DNA of 7,123 nt from Spirochaetaceae bacterium (GCA_031268255.1 JAIRXO010000081.1:1-7123), one strand, 5' to 3'. Shown: positions 1 to 6,657, counted from the first letter of the stretch. Numbers and translations: made by a program. Notes: generated by a model from the sequence alone, not told the origin.

Positions 1-2961
1 CACCCCACCGAGATTGAACCTTTTGGCGGAGCCGCCACCTGTCTCGGCGGAGCCATACGGGACCCCCTTTCCGGCAGGGCCTATGTATACGGCGCCATGC
101 GCGTGTCAGGAGGCGGCGACCCCCGGACAGCCCTTGCCCATACCCTGCCGGGTAAACTTCCCCAGATCAAGATAGCCAGGGAGGCCGCCGCGGGCTACGC
201 TTCCTACGGCAACCAGATAGGCATCGCCACAGCACAGGTTGCCGAATTTTACCACAGCGGCTTTACCGCCAAGCGCATGGAACTGGGCGCCGTTATGGGC
301 GCTGCCCCGGCACGGGCGGTCAGGCGGGAAAACCCCCGGCGCGGGGACCTGGTGCTTCTTATAGGCGGAAAAACCGGAAGGGACGGCATAGGCGGCGCGA
401 CAGGTTCATCCAAGGTACACACCGGCGAGTCGGTGGAAACAGCCGGCGCCGAGGTGCAGAAGGGTAACGCCGTGGAAGAACGCAAGCTCCAGAGGCTCTT
501 CCGCAATCCCGAAGTCTCGCTGCTCATAAAACGCTGCAATGATTTCGGCGCCGGCGGCGTGGCTGTGGCTGTGGGCGAACTGGCGCCGGGTCTCGATATA
601 GACCTTGACGCGGTCCCCAAAAAATACGCCGGTCTTGACGGCATTGAATTGGCTATTTCGGAATCCCAGGAACGCATGGCCGTGGTAGTCTCCCCGGAGG
701 ACGCGGAGAAACTCATCGCCCTTGCCGCCGGGGAAAACCTTGAGGCCGTGGTCATCGCCAGGGTAAGTTACGGCGAGGACGAAGAAGCGCCCTCCCTGGG
801 GACCCTTTATGACAGGGGAACGGAGAAGGAAGCCGCGTGCGCCCCCCATCTCAGGATGCGCTGGCGGGGACAGACCATCGTGGATCTGAGCAGGACCCTT
901 CTTGATTCCCACGGCGCGCCCAGAAAAGCCCGTGTTCTGATCCGCGCCGGGGACCAGGGGGACGGCGGCGCTCTCCGGGCGCGGTCCGGCAGGGACGGTG
1001 TGCCGCCTAACGCTTCGCTTCTCCTTGACGATCTGGAGCGGGAACTGCGCAGCCTCCGCGGCGGAAGCCGCCGGGGTCTCCAGGAACGCTTTGACGGTTC
1101 CATTGGCGCGTCCTCGGTACTTTTTCCCTGGGGCGGCGCAAGCCAGGGAACCCCCGAGTGCGGCCTTGCCATGCTCATTCCCGCTTTGGATAAAACGCCC
1201 CTTACGGCGGGGGTCATGAGTTTTGGCTACGATCCCGATGAGTCCTCGCGCTGCCCCTACACCGGGGCAAAGGGCGCGGTAAAAGAAGCCCTGGCCAAAT
1301 TCGCCTGTCTTGGCGGCGATCCCTTTGGCGCGAGGCTCTCCCTGCAGGAATATTTTGAACGCGCCGGCAGCCCCGCCTCCTGGGGCAGGCCCCTTTCGGC
1401 CCTGCTTGGCGCGCTGGAAGCCCAGCTTGCCCTGGGCGTTCCGGCCATAGGGGGCAAGGATTCCATGTCGGGCAGCTACCGGGATGCCGGGCGGGGCATA
1501 GAACTTGCCGTGCCGCCCACCCTCGTCGCCTTTGCCGCCGGAGCGGTCCCGGCAAAGAAAATCCGTTCCGGCGCACTGAGCGGCAGGGAAGGGAACATAA
1601 TCCTTGCGTTTAACGCCGCGCCGCTCAACAAAAAAAACGAATGGGAGGTATTCAGGGCAAACCTTGGCGCCCTCCTTGCCCTCTCAAGCCGTTCCCTGGT
1701 CAGGGCGGCCTTTCCGGTTCCGGCAGGAGGAGCCCTTGCCGCCCTTGCCCTCATGGCCTTCGGCAATATGAGCGGCGTGGAAGCCGAAGGCGATGTACTC
1801 TCGGCAATCAGCGCCCAGGGAAGTTTTCTGGTTGAAGTTGACAGGAAATTCGAAAAGTATATTGAAGAATTCAAAACGAGCCTTTCCGGGGCCCGCTGGT
1901 CCGTTGCGGGAAAGATACTTTCCGTGCCGGTGTTCAGGATCATTACCGGAAGCGAAGAAACCCTGGCCGAAGAAGAGACACCCGAACAGCGGACAGCCGG
2001 AACAGAACTCGAAAAACTCCGCCTGGCCTATGAATACCCCCTTTCCCAGGTCTATCCCCAAACCAGTCAGCCATCAGGCGGAGACGCGCCGCTTCCCGGT
2101 TTTGTCAGGGAAACGCCGCGCCGGGAAGGCCCCCGGAAAACCCGGAGCAAAAGGCGTCCCGTCCCGCCCCTGGTGGTGCTGCCGGTGTTTCCGGGAACAA
2201 ACTGCGAATGGGATATGGAACGGGCCTTTGTCAGGGCGGGGGCCAGGGTGCGTCAGGTGGTATTCCGCAATCTCTCAAGCGAAGCGGTACGGGAATCAAG
2301 CGCCTGCCTTGCCGGCGCCATAGAGGAAGCCCAGATTGTGGCCCTCTCCGGGGGCTTCAGCGCCGGCGACGAACCTGACGGTTCGGGGAAATTCATTGCC
2401 AATGTGTTCAGGTCCTCTCCCGCGGCGGACGCCCTTTCCGCCCTGCTTGAGAAAAGAGACGGCCTTGTTCTCGGCATCTGCAACGGGTTCCAGGCGCTGA
2501 TAAAACTCGGCCTGGTACCCCGGGGCCGCATCGGTGAAGCGGACGCGGCCATGCCGGCCCTGACGTATAACAACATAGGCCGCCATGTATCCCGCATGGT
2601 GCGGACTGTCGTCATGTCGGCTTCTTCCCCCTGGCTTGCCCTTGAAGAACCCGGAACAGTCCACATCCTGCCGGTAAGCCACGGCGAGGGGAGGGTGGTG
2701 ATAGGAGAAGAAGAAGCGAAGCGCCTCTTTGCCTCAGGTCAGATCGCCTTTTGTTACGCCGATGCAGGAGGCAGACCCGCCGGAAAAGAGCCGGACAATC
2801 CCAATGGTTCTGATTACGCCATAGAAGGCATGACCAGTCCTGACGGCAGGGTGCTTGGCAAAATGGGCCACTCGGAACGCCGCGGGAATCTGGTTCACAT
2901 CAATATACCTGGGAACAAATACCAGCGCATCTTTGAGGCCGGTGTCGCGTACTTCACCTAA
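1..2961 (+). CDS. purL: Phosphoribosylformylglycinamidine synthase (FGAM synthase), single-chain, 5' end outside window
   Basis: This enzyme converts FGAR, ATP and glutamine to FGAM in the fourth step of cytosolic purine synthesis. The reading frame is open from base 1, and the first in-frame ATG (base 97) is internal, because the codons before it already encode the family motif HPTEIEPFGGAATC of the first synthetase domain. In window codon numbers, the first AIRS-type domain continues with GNQIG and the AKRMELGAVMGAAP stretch. The second has GGASQGTPECG and GGKDSMS (484-490). A charged linker near 690-720 leads to the class I glutamine amidotransferase domain: FPGTN (730-734), SGGFSAGD (783-790), nucleophile Cys827 in GICNGFQ, and His957/Glu959 in GHSER. 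The 986 visible residues lack roughly the first 250 of a family of about 1,240. The ending NIPGN...FEAGVAYF matches the clostridial/treponemal subtype rather than the enterobacterial one. The stop is TAA, facing the next gene 5 bases away. No frameshift or missing key residue was seen. Confidence 0.96.
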   Translation, partial: HPTEIEPFGGAATCLGGAIRDPLSGRAYVYGAMRVSGGGDPRTALAHTLPGKLPQIKIAREAAAGYASYGNQIGIATAQVAEFYHSGFTAKRMELGAVMGAAPARAVRRENPRRGDLVLLIGGKTGRDGIGGATGSSKVHTGESVETAGAEVQKGNAVEERKLQRLFRNPEVSLLIKRCNDFGAGGVAVAVGELAPGLDIDLDAVPKKYAGLDGIELAISESQERMAVVVSPEDAEKLIALAAGENLEAVVIARVSYGEDEEAPSLGTLYDRGTEKEAACAPHLRMRWRGQTIVDLSRTLLDSHGAPRKARVLIRAGDQGDGGALRARSGRDGVPPNASLLLDDLERELRSLRGGSRRGLQERFDGSIGASSVLFPWGGASQGTPECGLAMLIPALDKTPLTAGVMSFGYDPDESSRCPYTGAKGAVKEALAKFACLGGDPFGARLSLQEYFERAGSPASWGRPLSALLGALEAQLALGVPAIGGKDSMSGSYRDAGRGIELAVPPTLVAFAAGAVPAKKIRSGALSGREGNIILAFNAAPLNKKNEWEVFRANLGALLALSSRSLVRAAFPVPAGGALAALALMAFGNMSGVEAEGDVLSAISAQGSFLVEVDRKFEKYIEEFKTSLSGARWSVAGKILSVPVFRIITGSEETLAEEETPEQRTAGTELEKLRLAYEYPLSQVYPQTSQPSGGDAPLPGFVRETPRREGPRKTRSKRRPVPPLVVLPVFPGTNCEWDMERAFVRAGARVRQVVFRNLSSEAVRESSACLAGAIEEAQIVALSGGFSAGDEPDGSGKFIANVFRSSPAADALSALLEKRDGLVLGICNGFQALIKLGLVPRGRIGEADAAMPALTYNNIGRHVSRMVRTVVMSASSPWLALEEPGTVHILPVSHGEGRVVIGEEEAKRLFASGQIAFCYADAGGRPAGKEPDNPNGSDYAIEGMTSPDGRVLGKMGHSERRGNLVHINIPGNKYQRIFEAGVAYFT

Positions 2962-2966
2962 AGGTC

Positions 2967-3695
2967 TTACCTGAAAATATTGAGGCGTCCGAATTTAAAC
3001 CACCTGCCCGAATCCCGCCTGTTTCCCTCGTCAATAATTTTGAAAATATACGCGGCAAATTCCTCGTCGCCGCCCGCTTCGCCGCTTGAAAAGCCGAAAG
3101 TCCGGTAGGGCTCACCGGCGCCGGCGATAAGTATGCTCTGGGCAAGACCCTTGAAGGCGGCGGCGGAGGCGGGACCGGCAAGGTCGGCGGCATCGTATTT
3201 ACCTCCGGGGCTTATGCCGGGAATCACCAGGGCCATGACACCGCCTTCTCTTGGCCCTTCTTCCTTTGCGCCGCCCTGGCGCTCGCCCGGCGCGGAAGCG
3301 GCGCTGTTCCTGAAATACAGGGCAAGTTCCCTGGTCAGGAAAAACCAGCCCTTTATGTGGTCGTTTACCAGCACTTCAATATCATTGGGACTCATCTCGG
3401 CTGGACGCTTTCGTATCGCCGGCGGAGAACAGACTAAAATCGCGTCGTCAATGCGGCCCAGCCGGTTCACCGCTCCCAGCACCAGGGAACGGGCGGAAAT
3501 GGGGCTGCCGGGATTCCACCCCAGGGGAATCTGGGAGGACCCTTCCCCGACATTGATATTTCCCGCCGGGGCGGCCCCCCCAAAGCGGTTGGGAATCAGG
3601 GCGGTGGCCACGGCGTCAACCCGCTTTGCCGCCTCGCGGGCAATCATAAGCGTAAGAGATGCTTCGTTTCCGGCGACAAGAATACCCCTGGTCAT
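2967..3695 (-). CDS. SDR-fold protein lacking the catalytic Tyr/Lys (probable pseudoenzyme)
   Basis: The 242-residue protein has the length and layout of a short-chain dehydrogenase/reductase. Residues 4-25 (GILVAGNEASLTLMIAREAA) resemble the first beta strand and nucleotide-binding loop, but the usual TGxxxGxG is reduced to AGNEASLT. ILVCSPP (86-92) stands where NNAG is normal. VNDHIKGWFFLTREL (110-124) matches the helix carrying the SDR active-site Asn (Asn111 kept). GPASAAAFKGLAQSIL (174-189) aligns without gaps to the family YxASKAAxxGLxxSLA segment, with Tyr replaced by Gly174 and Lys by Ala178. A loop at 130-152 is rich in Gly, Glu and Ala. The end, DSGRWFKFGR, resembles the SDR C-terminus. 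The ATG at 3695 is chosen over the in-frame ATG at 3725 because a good promoter lies between them and SDR homology starts at residue 4. Neither start has a clear Shine-Dalgarno. It is convergent with purL. Loss of dehydrogenase activity is inferred; a structural or regulatory role is possible. Confidence 0.8.
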   Translation of the reverse strand: MTRGILVAGNEASLTLMIAREAAKRVDAVATALIPNRFGGAAPAGNINVGEGSSQIPLGWNPGSPISARSLVLGAVNRLGRIDDAILVCSPPAIRKRPAEMSPNDIEVLVNDHIKGWFFLTRELALYFRNSAASAPGERQGGAKEEGPREGGVMALVIPGISPGGKYDAADLAGPASAAAFKGLAQSILIAGAGEPYRTFGFSSGEAGGDEEFAAYIFKIIDEGNRRDSGRWFKFGRLNIFR

Positions 3696-3730
3696 GGCTA
3701 AAGTATACGGACCGGCGCCGGTCATGTAAA
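3696..3730 (-). promoter_or_regulatory. Sigma-70-type promoter with a palindromic spacer, probably giving a leaderless mRNA
   Basis: On the minus strand TTTACA (3730-3725) and TATACT (3707-3702) are separated by exactly 17 bases; each hexamer differs from consensus at one position. The first transcribed base should be about 7 bases after the -10 box, at or within a base of the A of the ATG at 3695, so the message would be leaderless. The spacer contains the perfect palindrome GACCGGCGCCGGTC (3710-3723), positioned where a bound repressor or activator would act. The hexamers and palindrome are seen directly; function is inferred. If translation instead starts at 3725, this promoter would lie inside the gene and be irrelevant to it. 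Confidence 0.6.
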
Positions 3731-3820
3731 GGGAACGTTTCGGGAAGCAATACGAACAAAGCTCTTAAAAAACTCATACTCTTGCGTGAATACGACAATA
3801 CCGGCGGCGGAGAAACCACT

Positions 3821-3928
3821 ATGGTGGTACTGTGGACGATTTATTTTTTACAGGAGGTATCTGTTTTGTTTTCACAGACGCGGCACTGTGACTATATGCC
3901 GCTGTCCGGGAACGCCGCATGGCGATGA
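3821..3928 (+). CDS. Possible small hydrophobic ORF or leader peptide upstream of the regulator
   Basis: This is a 35-codon ORF beginning MVVLWTIYFL, with a hydrophobic first half and a polar second half containing one Cys (RHCDYMPLSG). Two in-frame starts each have a Shine-Dalgarno at 8-base spacing: ATG 3821 follows GGAG (3809-3812), and TTG 3866 follows a full AGGAGG (3852-3857) and would give only 20 residues. The ORF ends inside the first hairpin of the leader that precedes the XRE gene, the geometry expected for a translated leader, although no run of regulatory codons is visible. It could also be a small membrane peptide or chance. I recognise no family. The strong AGGAGG site is the best evidence; translation is unproven. 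Confidence 0.3.
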   Translation: MVVLWTIYFLQEVSVLFSQTRHCDYMPLSGNAAWR

Positions 3929-3990
3929 GGCACGAGGTCTTCCCGGATAAAAAAAATTGCTTCAAAGCAATTCAGGGTGAAAGATCACCC
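3905..3990 (+). promoter_or_regulatory. Three tandem hairpins in the leader of the XRE regulator gene
   Basis: Three foldbacks follow one another. The first pairs TCCGGGAA (3905-3912) with TTCCCGGA (3940-3947) and encloses CGCC-GCAT-GGCG (3913-3924). The second pairs AATTGCTT (3955-3962) with AAGCAATT (3965-3972), with only CA between the arms, so it may be a DNA operator as well as an RNA stem. The third is GGGTGA (3975-3980), loop AAGA, TCACCC (3985-3990), followed by CTTTT and resembling a weak intrinsic terminator on the plus strand. The regulator ATG lies 22 bases after the last stem. An attenuator, or autoregulatory operators for the XRE protein, would fit; the function is inferred. Confidence 0.4.
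3949..3972 (-). terminator. Possible intrinsic terminator for minus-strand transcription
   Basis: Read on the minus strand, the AATTGCTT/AAGCAATT foldback is followed by a run of eight T (complement of A 3949-3956, the first two within the stem). It would stop antisense transcripts from the regulator gene before they reach the SDR-like gene. The stem is short and AT-rich, so it may be weak. The same foldback may instead be an operator. Confidence 0.3.
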
Positions 3991-4012
3991 CTTTTATGTG
4001 AGATGGTTTATT

Positions 4013-4384
4013 ATGAGCGGATATGGCGAACGTTTGGCTCTGGCGCTGAAAAACAGCGGCTTCAAACAGGTTGACTTTGCCGATAAGCTGCACATTACAA
4101 GAACCGCGGTCTCAAAGATACTCCACGGAAGGCAGTACCTTGATTTCGACCTGGCGGTCAGAACCTGTGAAACACTCGATATTTCCCTTGAGTGGCTTGC
4201 CTATGGCAGGGAGGCTGATTTCAAATCACCCCTCCACCACAATCCTGAACGACAGCGTATTGAATATCTTCTTTCTATACTCCGGGAAGCCGAATACCCC
4301 CAGGTAATCACTGCCATAGAGCGTGTCATCGAGGCACGCGCCAAAGACAGAAATACGGCAGAACGATTAATCCTCTCCGGGTAA
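4013..4384 (+). CDS. Small XRE/Cro-family helix-turn-helix transcriptional regulator
   Basis: This 123-residue protein has an N-terminal XRE-type DNA-binding domain at about residues 5-65. GERLALALKNSGFKQ is helix 1, VDFADKLHI helix 2 and TRTAVSKILHGR the recognition helix; then comes LAVRTCETLDISLEWLAYG, a close match to the phage-repressor-like ending in which Trp-Leu-x-x-Gly closes the domain. Residues 70-123 are charged and probably helical (PERQRIEYLLSILREAE, ITAIERVIEARAKD) and could mediate dimerisation; no ligand or protease domain is present. ATG 4013 is chosen because it begins just before the domain. An in-frame GTG at 3977 would add 12 residues, but it lies inside a hairpin stem and has no good Shine-Dalgarno. 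Upstream GAG (4001-4003) gives only a weak ribosome site. It is followed 44 bases later by nadE on the same strand, which has its own promoter-like sequence. The target is unknown; autoregulation or control of nadE are guesses. Confidence 0.88.
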   Translation: MSGYGERLALALKNSGFKQVDFADKLHITRTAVSKILHGRQYLDFDLAVRTCETLDISLEWLAYGREADFKSPLHHNPERQRIEYLLSILREAEYPQVITAIERVIEARAKDRNTAERLILSG

Positions 4385-4428
4385 TTTACCGTTCTTTCTG
4401 AATACGCTATACTGGCAGCGGAGTACTC
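4380..4428 (+). promoter_or_regulatory. Predicted nadE promoter and ribosome binding site
   Basis: TTTACC (4385-4390) begins directly after the regulator's TAA stop and is 17 bases from TATACT (4408-4413). The predicted start near 4420 leaves a leader of about 9 bases that retains only GGAG of the GCGGAG ribosome site (4418-4423), 5 bases before the ATG. The -35 box overlaps a short odd-length palindrome, GGTAA-T-TTACC (4380-4390), a possible operator. The hexamers nearly repeat those of the SDR-like gene's promoter. Positions are seen; activity is inferred. Confidence 0.5.
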
Positions 4429-6138
4429 ATGAAACTTTCAATAGCCCAGATTGATTCTACCATCGGTGATTTCCCCGGTAATCTTGAAAAGATCACCTCT
4501 TTTTCACGGGAAGCCCTGAACGCCCAGTGCGCCGATATGGTTCTTTTCCCGGAGCTTGCGGTCTGCGGGTATCCGCCCATGGACCTTTTGGACCAGGATA
4601 TTTTTGTGGAGATGAATCTCCGCTCCCTGCGTATGCTGCAGCGCGAACTGCCTCCGGGCATCGCGGTGGGAGTGGGCTATGTGGGGCGCAATCCCGATGT
4701 GGGCGGCAAGGCCCTGGTGAACGCCTACGGGATTATCCTTGACGGGGCACTGGTGTTTGAACAGTTCAAGACCCTGCTGCCGACCTACGATGTGTTTGAC
4801 GAAGCGCGGAATTTTGAGAGCGCAAAAAAGCGCGGAATTTTTAAGTGGAAAGGAGAACGCATCGGCTTTGCCATCTGCGAGGATGTGTGGCGGGAGACCG
4901 AAACGCCGGGAACCCGCTATATAGCGGACCCGGTGGATGATCTTTTCAACCTTGGGGTAAGCCTGCTCTGCGTTCCTTCGGCTTCGCCCTACTATGCGGG
5001 CAAACACAAGCTGCGCCTCAAACTGGCCGAGCGTATCTCCAGGCGCGGGAACGTTCCCATAGTGTATATCAACGCCGTGGGCGCCAATGACTCCATCATT
5101 TTTGACGGCAGGTCTTTTGTTACGGCCCCTCCCCGCGAAGGAACCCCCGGGCCGCTTGAAGTTTCCGCCCGCGCCTTTGAGGAGGATCTTGTTTCCTGGG
5201 ATACCTCTGCCCCAAGCGTTATCCGCACCGCGCCGCAGGAAGAAACCGTAGAAAAAGCCACAGGACTCAGCGAGGGAGAACTTGACACGCTTGAAGGCGC
5301 TCTGGTCATGGGGATCAGGGGATATATGAAGAAGTGCGGATTTACCCGGACCCATGTAGGACTTTCGGGCGGCATTGATTCCGCGCTGGTCGCCTATCTT
5401 GCCGTCAGGGCCGCGGGCGCCGGCAATGTCGCCTGCTTCGGCATGCCGTCCCGCTTTTCTTCCCAGGGGTCCAAAGACGACGCCGCCCTTCTTGCCGCCA
5501 ATCTGGGCTGCCGTTTTGAATTCCTTCCCATAGAAGAACCATTTACGGCATTTCTCAAAACCCTCTCCGGCGTTTTTGAAGGCCGCCCCTTTGATCTTGC
5601 CGAGGAGAATCTTCAGGCCCGCATACGGGGAACGCTGCTCATGGCGTTTTCCAATAAATTTGATTCCATGCTCCTTACCACCGGCAACAAGAGCGAACTC
5701 GCGATGGGGTACTGTACCCTCTACGGCGATACCAACGGCGCGCTGGGACCAATAGGCGATTTGTTCAAAACCGAAGTCTTTGCCCTCTGCCGCCGTATCA
5801 ACCGCCGCGCCCTCGCCGGAGGAGCAAGGCCGCCCATTCCCGAAGCCATACTGACCAAAGCCCCGTCAGCGGAACTCAGGCCAAACCAGAAAGACCAGGA
5901 CAGCCTTCCGCCCTACGAAGTTCTGGACGAGGTACTCAAACTCTACCTGTTTGAAAATAAATCGAAGGAAGAAATCGTTGAGCGCGGCTGGGACGCGGGT
6001 CTGGCCGAACAAGTCATCAGGACCGTTGCCCGCGCCGAATTCAAACGCCGCCAGGCGCCGCCTGTCCATAAAGTTTCTCCCCGGGCCTTCGGCATGGGCC
6101 GCCGCATGCCCATAGCCCGCCGCATTTACGAAATCTAA
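4429..6138 (+). CDS. nadE: Glutamine-dependent NAD(+) synthetase
   Basis: This 569-residue two-domain enzyme makes NAD from nicotinic acid adenine dinucleotide, ATP and glutamine-derived ammonia, the last step of cytosolic NAD synthesis. Residues 1 to about 265 form the nitrilase-type glutaminase: MKLSIAQIDSTIGD, catalytic Glu42 (FPELAVCGYPP), Lys114 (FKTLLPTYDVFDE) and Cys150 (AICEDVW), with VYINAVGAND near 212-221. Residues 280-569 form the ATP-dependent synthetase: pyrophosphate loop SGGIDS (313-318), TTGNKSELAMGY near 417-428, YGDTNGALGPIGDLFKTEV near 432-450, then PPYEVLDEVL and the C-terminal KRRQAPP...AFG...RR segment typical of the family. All expected catalytic residues are present. 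The ATG at 4429 has GCGGAG 5 bases upstream and gives the normal N-terminus. It is separated from the XRE gene by 44 bases and probably has its own promoter. Downstream, the foldback repeat begins 11 bases after the stop codon. Confidence 0.96.
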   Translation: MKLSIAQIDSTIGDFPGNLEKITSFSREALNAQCADMVLFPELAVCGYPPMDLLDQDIFVEMNLRSLRMLQRELPPGIAVGVGYVGRNPDVGGKALVNAYGIILDGALVFEQFKTLLPTYDVFDEARNFESAKKRGIFKWKGERIGFAICEDVWRETETPGTRYIADPVDDLFNLGVSLLCVPSASPYYAGKHKLRLKLAERISRRGNVPIVYINAVGANDSIIFDGRSFVTAPPREGTPGPLEVSARAFEEDLVSWDTSAPSVIRTAPQEETVEKATGLSEGELDTLEGALVMGIRGYMKKCGFTRTHVGLSGGIDSALVAYLAVRAAGAGNVACFGMPSRFSSQGSKDDAALLAANLGCRFEFLPIEEPFTAFLKTLSGVFEGRPFDLAEENLQARIRGTLLMAFSNKFDSMLLTTGNKSELAMGYCTLYGDTNGALGPIGDLFKTEVFALCRRINRRALAGGARPPIPEAILTKAPSAELRPNQKDQDSLPPYEVLDEVLKLYLFENKSKEEIVERGWDAGLAEQVIRTVARAEFKRRQAPPVHKVSPRAFGMGRRMPIARRIYEI

Positions 6139-6149
6139 ATACGACTGGC

Positions 6150-6292
6150 CGGGAAGCGTGTATACCGCGGTTCTGCGGGTACATTACCCGTTCCTCCGCT
6201 GGTCGGACAAAAAGCTGCGCTTTTTGTTTCCGCCCAAAGCTCCAGAACGGGCGGAATGTACCCGCCGCATTGTGAACTATTCTTGCTTCCCG
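6150..6292. repeat. Foldback repeat element, copy A
   Basis: The ends are inverted: CGGGAAGC (6150-6157) and GCTTCCCG (6285-6292). Inside, GCGGGTACATT (6175-6185) pairs over 11 bases with AATGTACCCGC (6255-6265), and CCCGTTC (6187-6193) pairs with GAACGGG (6245-6251), leaving an asymmetric bulge of A6186 against CGG 6252-6254. The tip carries ACAAAAAGC-TGC-GCTTTTTGT (6207-6227), a 9-bp stem. The motifs TCCGCTGG (6195-6202) and CCAAAGCTCCAGAA (6234-6247) recur in copy B. The element starts 11 bases after the nadE stop, so it would be transcribed with nadE unless it ends that message itself. Class unknown; MITE-like or REP/BIME-like are possibilities. Confidence 0.7.
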
Positions 6293-6346
6293 CCAAATAA
6301 CAGCACGCAAGCCCTCCCTCGCGTAGGCCCGCGCGCTCTTTCCGCG

Positions 6347-6412
6347 TGTCTGTATGCAGTGTAACCCGGTTTTCTGGACACCAGGCAAATTTGGTGACTG
6401 ACACCCCCTGCG
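6347..6412. repeat. Repeat R2, copy 1 (66 nt)
   Basis: This is a direct repeat of 6658-6723 with 7 mismatches in 66 bases; the last 37 bases (6376-6412 against 6687-6723) differ at only one. On the minus strand it can be read as a peptide containing TQGVSVTKFAWCPENR. The second copy has a stop where this one has Trp. The changes are not concentrated at third codon positions, so a conserved protein is unlikely. Repeat R1 starts 6 bases further on. Confidence 0.8.
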
Positions 6413-6418
6413 TTTCCC

Positions 6419-6473
6419 CCGCTCCCCCTCGCTCCATAAAAACGCTTGCCGTTATTGGCGGAGTGGAGTTTTG
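6419..6473. repeat. Repeat R1, copy 1 (55 nt)
   Basis: This is a direct repeat of 7069-7123 with one mismatch (G6465 against A7115) over 55 bases. It includes CGCTCCATAAAAACGCTTGC and GTTATTGGCGGAG. Its last nine bases form the left arm of the outer hairpin at 6465-6510. Part of it (CGCTTGC...CGGAG) is an imperfect inverted copy of 6508-6532, so R1 and the following hairpins probably form one larger structure. Confidence 0.8.
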
Positions 6474-6510
6474 CCAAGGTAAACCGCCTTGCGGTTTACC
6501 ACAAAACTCC
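6465..6510. repeat. Nested perfect hairpin beside R1
   Basis: GGAGTTTTG (6465-6473) pairs with CAAAACTCC (6502-6510). Between them, GGTAAACCGC (6478-6487), loop CTT, GCGGTTTACC (6491-6500) forms a perfect 10-bp stem. Only CCAA and A separate the two stems, so the whole 46-base block should fold as one rod on either strand. There is no T run on either side, which argues against an ordinary terminator. Confidence 0.75.
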
Positions 6511-6513
6511 GAA

Positions 6514-6541
6514 AATAACAAACGCGCAAGCGTTTGTTATT
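6514..6541. repeat. Perfect 12-bp hairpin with GNRA-type loop
   Basis: AATAACAAACGC (6514-6525), loop GCAA, GCGTTTGTTATT (6530-6541). GCAA is a GNRA tetraloop, common in folded RNA, so the plus strand is the likelier functional RNA strand (the minus strand loop would be TTGC). The stem follows the nested hairpin after three bases. Confidence 0.75.
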
Positions 6542-6563
6542 CCGCTACCCCTTCGCAGGCCGA

Positions 6564-6604
6564 TTGGCTGGCGCTGGCTTCTTTCAGGATCAGCAGCCAG
6601 CCAA
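6564..6604. repeat. Small inverted repeat in the R1-R2' interval
   Basis: TTGGCTGG (6564-6571) and CCAGCCAA (6597-6604) are perfect 8-base inverted arms around a 25-base loop. The rest of 6542-6657 shows no gene or repeat that I recognise. The role is unknown, and an 8-base match at this spacing could be chance. Confidence 0.4.
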
Positions 6605-6657
6605 GGTGTCGCATAAGTCCAGTATATACCGATGCCGCCGGTGGTGGAAAGGGCCAC

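Noticed and set aside
3725..3725. Upstream ATG (3725) as start of the SDR-like gene
   Set aside because: It adds ten residues without SDR similarity, has no Shine-Dalgarno, and overlaps the -35 box of the best promoter. It remains possible.
3133..3729. A 198-codon plus-strand ORF opposite the SDR-like gene
   Set aside because: The minus-strand frame shows SDR fold landmarks and a promoter. The plus-strand frame has low-complexity composition and no recognisable motif.
3905..3956. Hairpin TCCGGGAA/TTCCCGGA followed by an A run as a plus-strand terminator
   Set aside because: A plus-strand intrinsic terminator needs T after the stem, not A.
4504..5355. A 283-codon ORF antisense to nadE
   Set aside because: It is a shadow frame in GC-rich DNA opposite a complete, well-conserved gene, and its translation resembles nothing.
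6207..6227. A-rich/T-rich hairpin in element A as the nadE terminator
   Set aside because: Its GC core is only two pairs, it lies inside a larger conserved foldback, and the tip is not conserved in copy B. Termination there cannot be excluded but is not supported.
6135..6521. A 128-codon minus-strand ORF ending inside the nadE 3' end
   Set aside because: It spans the hairpins, R1, R2 and element A. The QGVSVTKFA stretch recurs in R2' only because the DNA is repeated, and the second copy has a stop codon.
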